Origin: CAZJDV01 sp964544865
GTDB lineage: Bacteria > Chloroflexota > Dehalococcoidia > Lucifugimonadales > CAJWER01
Reading direction: 5' to 3'
NCBI GenBank assembly: GCA_964544865.1
Contig: CAZJDV010000088.1
Span: forward strand, 1-9,902
DNA length: 9,902 nt
Made by a program: the position numbers and the translations under genes
Part shown: positions 6,458 through 9,902 of the stretch, in pieces
Layout of the letters: each line of letters opens with the position of its first letter
Numbering within the stretch: position 1 is the stretch's first letter
The notes under the pieces: generated by a model
The model's database searches: none
Seen by the model: the letters and a program-made list of their open reading frames with translations, nothing else
Told to the model about the DNA's origin: nothing

Positions 6458-7252
6458 ATGGTACAAGACCAGAACATCGCGGTCCGTGGTCTCAGATACG
6501 CCTACGAGTCCGGGGGGCCGGTCCTTACGGCCCTGGCTAACGTGGACCTGGCGGTGGGCCGGGGCGAGTTCTTGTCCGTAATTGGCCCCAGCGGAGGTGG
6601 GAAGACCACGCTTCTGAAGGTAATCGGAGGTCTCTTGGAGCCCACTGCGGGGACGGTGGCCATCGGCGGGCGGGCGCCCGGAGACGCACGGCGCCGCAAG
6701 GAGATCGGCTACGTGTTCCAGGACCCGGCGTTGCTGCCATGGCGGACCGTGGTCCAGAACATCGCGTTGCCCCTCGAGGTGAATCGCGGCGAGGCCCGGT
6801 CGGGCGAGGTGGAGCCGGAGCGTCTGCTGGACATCGTGGGGCTTCGAGAGTTCCGGGACTACCATCCGCATCGCCTGTCGGGCGGAATGAGGCAGCGGGT
6901 GGCCCTTGCCCGGTCACTGGTGACCGACCCTTCTGTGCTGTTGATGGACGAGCCGTTGGGCTCACTGGACGAGATCACGCGCGCCGAGATGCGATACGAG
7001 CTGCTACGGGTGTGGGAGGTCTCCCGCAAGACCGTCGTCATGATCACTCACAGCATCTCGGAGGCCGTCATGATGTCGGACCGTGTGGCGGTGCTGTCGC
7101 ACTGGCCGGGCCGGGTCGTGGGGGAGGTAGCGATTGATCTGCCTCGGCCACGCGAAGAGTCCCTGGAGCATTCGAGAGCTTATCGGGAGCACACCAGCCG
7201 GGTGAAGGAGGTCTTGTCCTTTGGGAGCGGACGCGGAGCATCCCTTGGCTGA
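6458..7252 (+). CDS. ABC transporter ATP-binding protein, nitrate/sulfonate/pyrimidine uptake class (SsuB/TauB-like)
   Basis: A 264-residue cytosolic ATPase that powers the importer encoded by the next two genes. All nucleotide-binding elements are present: Walker A GPSGGGKT (43-50), Q-loop Q88 in YVFQDPALLPW, signature LSGGM (140-144) followed by RQR, Walker B VLLMDEP (160-166), D-loop SLD (169-171) and switch histidine H198 (MITHS). The ALLPW segment after the Q-loop and the SISEAV segment after the switch histidine are typical of the SsuB/TauB/NrtD group. The ATG at 6458 is the natural start, giving a family-length N-terminus, yet the bases before it are pyrimidine-rich with no Shine-Dalgarno sequence, which suggests a leaderless or near-leaderless message. 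The last 32 bp overlap the permease gene, and the ribosome binding site of the permease is embedded here. The substrate is not determined. Confidence 0.95.
   Translation: MVQDQNIAVRGLRYAYESGGPVLTALANVDLAVGRGEFLSVIGPSGGGKTTLLKVIGGLLEPTAGTVAIGGRAPGDARRRKEIGYVFQDPALLPWRTVVQNIALPLEVNRGEARSGEVEPERLLDIVGLREFRDYHPHRLSGGMRQRVALARSLVTDPSVLLMDEPLGSLDEITRAEMRYELLRVWEVSRKTVVMITHSISEAVMMSDRVAVLSHWPGRVVGEVAIDLPRPREESLEHSRAYREHTSRVKEVLSFGSGRGASLG
7205..7212 (+). promoter_or_regulatory. Full-consensus Shine-Dalgarno inside the ATPase gene
   Basis: AAGGAGGT is a full-length match to the anti-Shine-Dalgarno complement. It lies 8 nt before the TTG at 7221 and decides that TTG as the permease start, because no other in-frame start nearby has such a site. 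Confidence 0.7.
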
Positions 7253-8081
7253 CCACGCTCTGGAGGGCGAGGCCAGCTGGGACTTAGTCGAAAGAGGCCG
7301 CGTTCCGGGGCTGCGGGCTCTGGCGCCGGCCCTTGGCTATCTGCTGCCGTCGGCGCTGGCGCTGACCGCGCTCATGGGTGTCTGGGAGGCGTGGGTCCGC
7401 CTGGCGCGGGTGCCGATCTACATCGTGCCCGCGCCCACCACAGTCCTGAACCGTCTTTTCGGTGACATCGGCTTCTTCGCCGGGCACGGCGCCATCACGC
7501 TTCTGGAGGCCGGCGCTGGTTTCCTCCTCGGCTCGGCCGTCGCGATCGTGGCGGCGACGCTGATGGCCCACTCGCGATCCGTGGAGAGGACGCTGTTCCC
7601 GCTGGCGGTACTGATGAAGGTAACACCCATCATCGCCGTGGCGCCCCTGTTCGTCATCTGGTTCGGGTTCGGTTCTTTCCCCAAGGTGCTGATCGCCGCG
7701 CTGATCACGTTCTTCCCCGTGATGGTAAACGCTCTGGCGGGGCTCAGGTCCGTCGATCCGGGCGCCCTCAATCTTTTCCGATCTCTCCATGCCTCCAGGC
7801 TCGAGATACTTTTGAAGCTCAGGGCCCCGAGTTCCCTGCCGTTCCTATTTGCCGCATTTCGCATAGCGGTGCCGCTGTCGGTTATCGGGGCCGTGGTGGG
7901 GGAGTGGTTCACGGGGGACCGCGGGCTGGGAAGCGTGATAATAGTCGCACATAATAACCTGGATACGCCGACGCTGTTCTCCGCCATATTCTCTCTGGCG
8001 TTCATGGGAATCAGTCTGACCGCCGCCACTTCTTACGTAGAGAAGCGCGTGCTTTTCTGGCACGACTCGTTCATCGCATGA
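7221..8081 (+). CDS. ABC transporter permease, SsuC/TauC/ThiX-like
   Basis: A 286-residue integral membrane protein forming the translocation pore of the importer, probably as a dimer. Hydrophobic segments lie at about 37-58, 92-116, 124-148, 155-176, 206-228 and 250-270, the expected six. The conserved cytoplasmic coupling (EAA-like) loop is at about 187-215, where SLHASRLEILLKLRAPSSLPF and the following AFRIA give the usual pattern of small residues, leucine and proline before the fifth helix. GEWF at 227-230 with DRGLG (233-237) is typical of the SsuC family. It starts with TTG backed by a consensus ribosome binding site within the ATPase gene, overlaps that gene by 32 bp, and its TGA overlaps the next ATG as ATGA, so all three genes are probably translationally coupled. 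Confidence 0.93.
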   Translation: MGADAEHPLADHALEGEASWDLVERGRVPGLRALAPALGYLLPSALALTALMGVWEAWVRLARVPIYIVPAPTTVLNRLFGDIGFFAGHGAITLLEAGAGFLLGSAVAIVAATLMAHSRSVERTLFPLAVLMKVTPIIAVAPLFVIWFGFGSFPKVLIAALITFFPVMVNALAGLRSVDPGALNLFRSLHASRLEILLKLRAPSSLPFLFAAFRIAVPLSVIGAVVGEWFTGDRGLGSVIIVAHNNLDTPTLFSAIFSLAFMGISLTAATSYVEKRVLFWHDSFIA

Positions 8082-8125
8082 CCTGGGTAAGTATGGACCC
8101 CATGACCTGGATAAGCATGGACCCA
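8078..8125 (+). repeat. 24-bp tandem duplication over the start of the binding-protein gene
   Basis: Bases 8078-8101 and 8102-8125 are the same 24-bp unit with three mismatches (positions 10, 15 and 24 of the unit). It duplicates the ATGACCTGG start region and encodes MTWVSMDP followed by MTWISMDP. Two of the mismatches leave the frame and chemistry nearly unchanged (Val/Ile and silent Ser) and the third is silent in proline. Confidence 0.9.
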
Positions 8126-9148
8126 TTGAGTAGAGCGATCGCAAGAAGCGCTTCCCCGCTACTGATTCTTCTTGTGCTTGTCGTGGGCATCTCATGCGGC
8201 GACGACGCCCCCGCGGAGCTGGACGGCGTGGTATTCATGGCCGGATTCAAGGCCCAGGCGAACCTGCCGTTCGTCGCCGCCTACGTCGCACAGGAGCAGG
8301 GCTACTTCGCGGAACAGGGACTGGCGGTGGAGATAAAGCACGCCGGAAGCGGCGAGCATCTGAAGCTGCTGATGTCGGGCGACGTGGACTTCACGACGGC
8401 GGCCGCGTCATCGGTGCTCAAGCGCAGGTCCGATCCTGAGCTGCCCATTGTGGCCTTCGCTCTTTTCGGCCAGCGCGGCCAGCAGGCGTACATCGCTCTT
8501 GGCGATTCAGGGATCAGCACGCTCTCGGACTGGGAAACGAAGACATTCGGATACAAAGTGGCGGTCCCGCCCGACTACTTGGCGATGCTGAAGGCCAGCG
8601 GCGTGGACCCCTCGAAAATCACGGAGATCAATGCCGGATTCGACCCTCGTGTGCTCACAGAGCGAAAGGTCGATATCCTGGCCGTGTTCAAGTCCAACGA
8701 GCCCGACACGCTGCGCCGGATGGGCTTCGAGGTAACAAGCTGGGAGCCGGAGAGTTACGGTGTTCCAAACCTGGGGCTGACGTACATCACGCGCCAGCAG
8801 ATGGCGGATGACAAGCCTGACCTGATACGCAGGTTCTTGAAGGCGACGCTGAAAGGTGTCCAATTCGCGTTTGACAATACCGAAGAGACGCTGGACATCG
8901 TTCTCGAATATGCGCCCATGGGGGACCGGGAGCACCAGCGTTTCATGCTCGAGACGGAGTTGACCGACGCCGTCAGCGCCCTGACACAGGATAATGGCCT
9001 CGGATGGATGACTGAGGCTCAGTGGAAGGCCCTGTACGACATGCTGCTGGAGTTCGAGGCCCTCCCAAATGCTTTCGACTACCGGACGGCCTATAGCGAC
9101 CGATTCCTGCGCGAGGTCTACGAGGGAGGCGAGTTGCGCTGGCCGTAG
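8078..9148 (+). CDS. ABC substrate-binding lipoprotein, SsuA/THI5-like (NMT1 family)
   Basis: Up to 356 residues. A duplicated MTW-SMDP start is followed by a hydrophobic lipoprotein-type signal (about 26-39) ending at C40 (VGIS-C; the -3 glycine is non-standard for a lipobox), then a GDD linker. The mature part shows the family order: LPFVAAYVAQEQGYFAEQGL at 75-94 (approximate), a LKLLMSGDVDFTTAAASSVL block, and a long C-terminal domain with TYITRQQMADDKPDLIRRFL. This matches the periplasmic-binding fold for nitrate, sulfonate, taurine or thiamine-pyrimidine ligands. ATG codons at 8078, 8093, 8102 and 8117 are all in frame; the last gives the most ordinary signal peptide, while 8078 overlaps the permease stop and suits coupling. 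No TPP riboswitch precedes the operon, so thiamine-precursor uptake is possible but unsupported. Confidence 0.92.
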   Translation: MTWVSMDPMTWISMDPLSRAIARSASPLLILLVLVVGISCGDDAPAELDGVVFMAGFKAQANLPFVAAYVAQEQGYFAEQGLAVEIKHAGSGEHLKLLMSGDVDFTTAAASSVLKRRSDPELPIVAFALFGQRGQQAYIALGDSGISTLSDWETKTFGYKVAVPPDYLAMLKASGVDPSKITEINAGFDPRVLTERKVDILAVFKSNEPDTLRRMGFEVTSWEPESYGVPNLGLTYITRQQMADDKPDLIRRFLKATLKGVQFAFDNTEETLDIVLEYAPMGDREHQRFMLETELTDAVSALTQDNGLGWMTEAQWKALYDMLLEFEALPNAFDYRTAYSDRFLREVYEGGELRWP

Positions 9149-9406
9149 GAGCCCTAAATCCACTGGGTTCGGAGCCTTCGAAAGGGCGCGCGATGAAGTG
9201 ATTTTCCCGTGGCGACCGAAGGGGCTTTCACCTTCCATTATCTGGGTTGAGAGAGGTATCCGGGCCGAGAATCGTTGAGTTTCGTCCGCTCCCGGCTCGT
9301 CGAAGGACTCACCAGCACCCATTTTGCAGCGGCTTTGCGGGCGCCATCGGTGCCGTTGCTTGTGGTGCCGTCTGTCACTTATCATAGAATGTAGGGGCAT
9401 CTAGGA
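9149..9406. other. Intergenic region upstream of sdhA/frdA
   Basis: About 258 bp with no believable gene. It contains an imperfect inverted repeat at 9195-9235 (GAAGTGA against TCACCTTC with one bulged C) without a T-tract. A hairpin lies at 9340-9354 (GGCGCC-ATC-GGTGCC with one wobble pair), and there is an exact 8-bp direct repeat, GGTGCCGT, at 9349-9356 and 9364-9371. No clear terminator for the ABC operon is visible. Confidence 0.5.
9356..9385 (+). promoter_or_regulatory. Candidate promoter of sdhA/frdA
   Basis: TTGCTT (9356-9361) and TATCAT (9380-9385) are 18 bp apart. The -10 matches consensus in 5 of 6 positions and the -35 in only 3. The second copy of GGTGCCGT lies within the spacer and the first ends at the -35. 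TATCAT is also the -10 hexamer proposed for the ABC operon. Confidence 0.35.
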
Positions 9407-9902
9407 ATGTTTAAGCACGACGTACTCGTAATTGGGGCCGGCCTTGCGGGGATGCGGGCGGCCATGGCGGCCCGCGACAGTGGGGTGGACGTGGCCGTGA
9501 TCAGCAAGGTACACCCGGTCCGAAGCCACTCCAACGCCGCGCAGGGCGGGATAAACGCCGCCCTGACGGAGCGCGGCGACCCCTGGGAGGACCACGCCTA
9601 CGACACCATCAAGGGCAGCGATTACCTGGGCGATCAGGACGCGATTGAGATCATGTGCCGCGAGGCGGGGCGGGAGGTCATCGCCATGGAGCACATGGGT
9701 GTGATCTTCAGCCGCGACGAGGAAGGCCGGTTGGGCACGCGGGCGTTCGGTGGACAGCGCCAGGCCCGCACATTCTATGTTGCTGACTTCACCGGCCAGG
9801 CCTTATTGCACGTGCTCTACGAGCAGGTCATCAAGGCCGACGTGAGGGTCTACGAGGAGTGGTTCGTCCTGTCGCTGATCGTCGAAGACGGCGAGTGCGG
9901 AG
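9407..9902 (+). CDS. sdhA: Succinate dehydrogenase/fumarate reductase flavoprotein subunit, N-terminal part (runs off the window)
   Basis: 165 codons are visible of a protein that should be about 560-600 residues. It is the FAD-carrying catalytic subunit of the membrane-associated complex that oxidises succinate to fumarate, or does the reverse, on the cytoplasmic face. The dinucleotide-binding motif VIGAGLAGMRAA is at 8-19. HPVRSHSNAAQGGIN follows, with H41 at the position that covalently binds FAD in this family and the conserved AQGG at 45-48. KGSDYLGDQDA and EHMGVIFSRDEEGRLGTRAFGGQ match the family, as does the RTFY-ADFTGQALLH-LYEQ block. The ATG at 9407 has AGGGG at 9393-9397, 9 nt upstream. 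No membrane-anchor genes precede it, so sdhB and the anchors would lie downstream or elsewhere. Whether it is called SdhA or FrdA cannot be decided here. Confidence 0.93.
   Translation, partial: MFKHDVLVIGAGLAGMRAAMAARDSGVDVAVISKVHPVRSHSNAAQGGINAALTERGDPWEDHAYDTIKGSDYLGDQDAIEIMCREAGREVIAMEHMGVIFSRDEEGRLGTRAFGGQRQARTFYVADFTGQALLHVLYEQVIKADVRVYEEWFVLSLIVEDGECG

Noticed and set aside
8507..9400. Minus-strand open frame of 297 codons across the binding-protein gene and the intergenic region
   Set aside because: It lies opposite a well-supported lipoprotein gene and shows no family features.
1..9902. CRISPR array, tRNA or rRNA genes, transposase
   Set aside because: No regularly spaced repeats with spacers, no cloverleaf or rRNA motifs, and no transposase-like reading frame were seen.

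Overview
The window reads as chromosomal DNA of a high-GC (about 60% or more), gene-dense bacterium. The coding style suggests a free-living oligotroph: short intergenic gaps, overlapping genes in a transport operon, and a mix of ATG and TTG starts. The first 165 residues of a succinate dehydrogenase/fumarate reductase flavoprotein at the right end, together with the mix of transporter, SDR, sugar isomerase and Asp-box genes, fits Chloroflexota of the Dehalococcoidia/SAR202 type. That placement is an inference from remembered sequence style and was not tested.

Left part (1-2361). Bases 1-178 are only about 50% GC and match no recognised gene. At about position 178 the sequence switches abruptly to high GC and to the last 68 codons of a sugar phosphate isomerase/epimerase whose front is missing. 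A short-chain dehydrogenase (420-1160, +) follows and is probably co-oriented with the lost isomerase. It converges, with a 4-bp gap, on an MFS transporter (1165-2361, -). The MFS gene lies 54 bp downstream of a very long Asp-box (BNR/sortilin-like) propeller protein (2416-5655, -), so these two probably form one leftward operon.

Middle part (5656-6457). A roughly 300-bp divergent intergenic region holds an AT-rich island, a perfect 12-bp palindrome and candidate promoters. It separates the Asp-box gene from a small YkvA/DUF1232 membrane protein (5957-6358, +). The next 99 bp contain a hairpin at the DUF1232 stop codon and then a C-rich tract with six CCC runs at roughly 7-bp spacing. That tract is a G-quadruplex-type motif on the minus strand and lies directly upstream of the next operon.

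Right part (6458-9902, +). A three-gene ABC importer operon of the nitrate/sulfonate/pyrimidine class encodes an ATPase, a permease and an SsuA/THI5-like lipoprotein. The genes overlap by 32 bp and 4 bp, which implies translational coupling. The ATPase gene has no Shine-Dalgarno sequence and an extended -10 box 11 nt before its ATG, so it may be translated from a near-leaderless mRNA. The binding-protein gene begins with a 24-bp tandem duplication that doubles its start region. A 258-bp non-coding gap with a candidate promoter leads into sdhA/frdA, which runs off the end.

No wholly new system is evident. The best leads are the heptad C-tract in front of the ABC operon, the duplicated translation start, and the broken isomerase junction at the left end.
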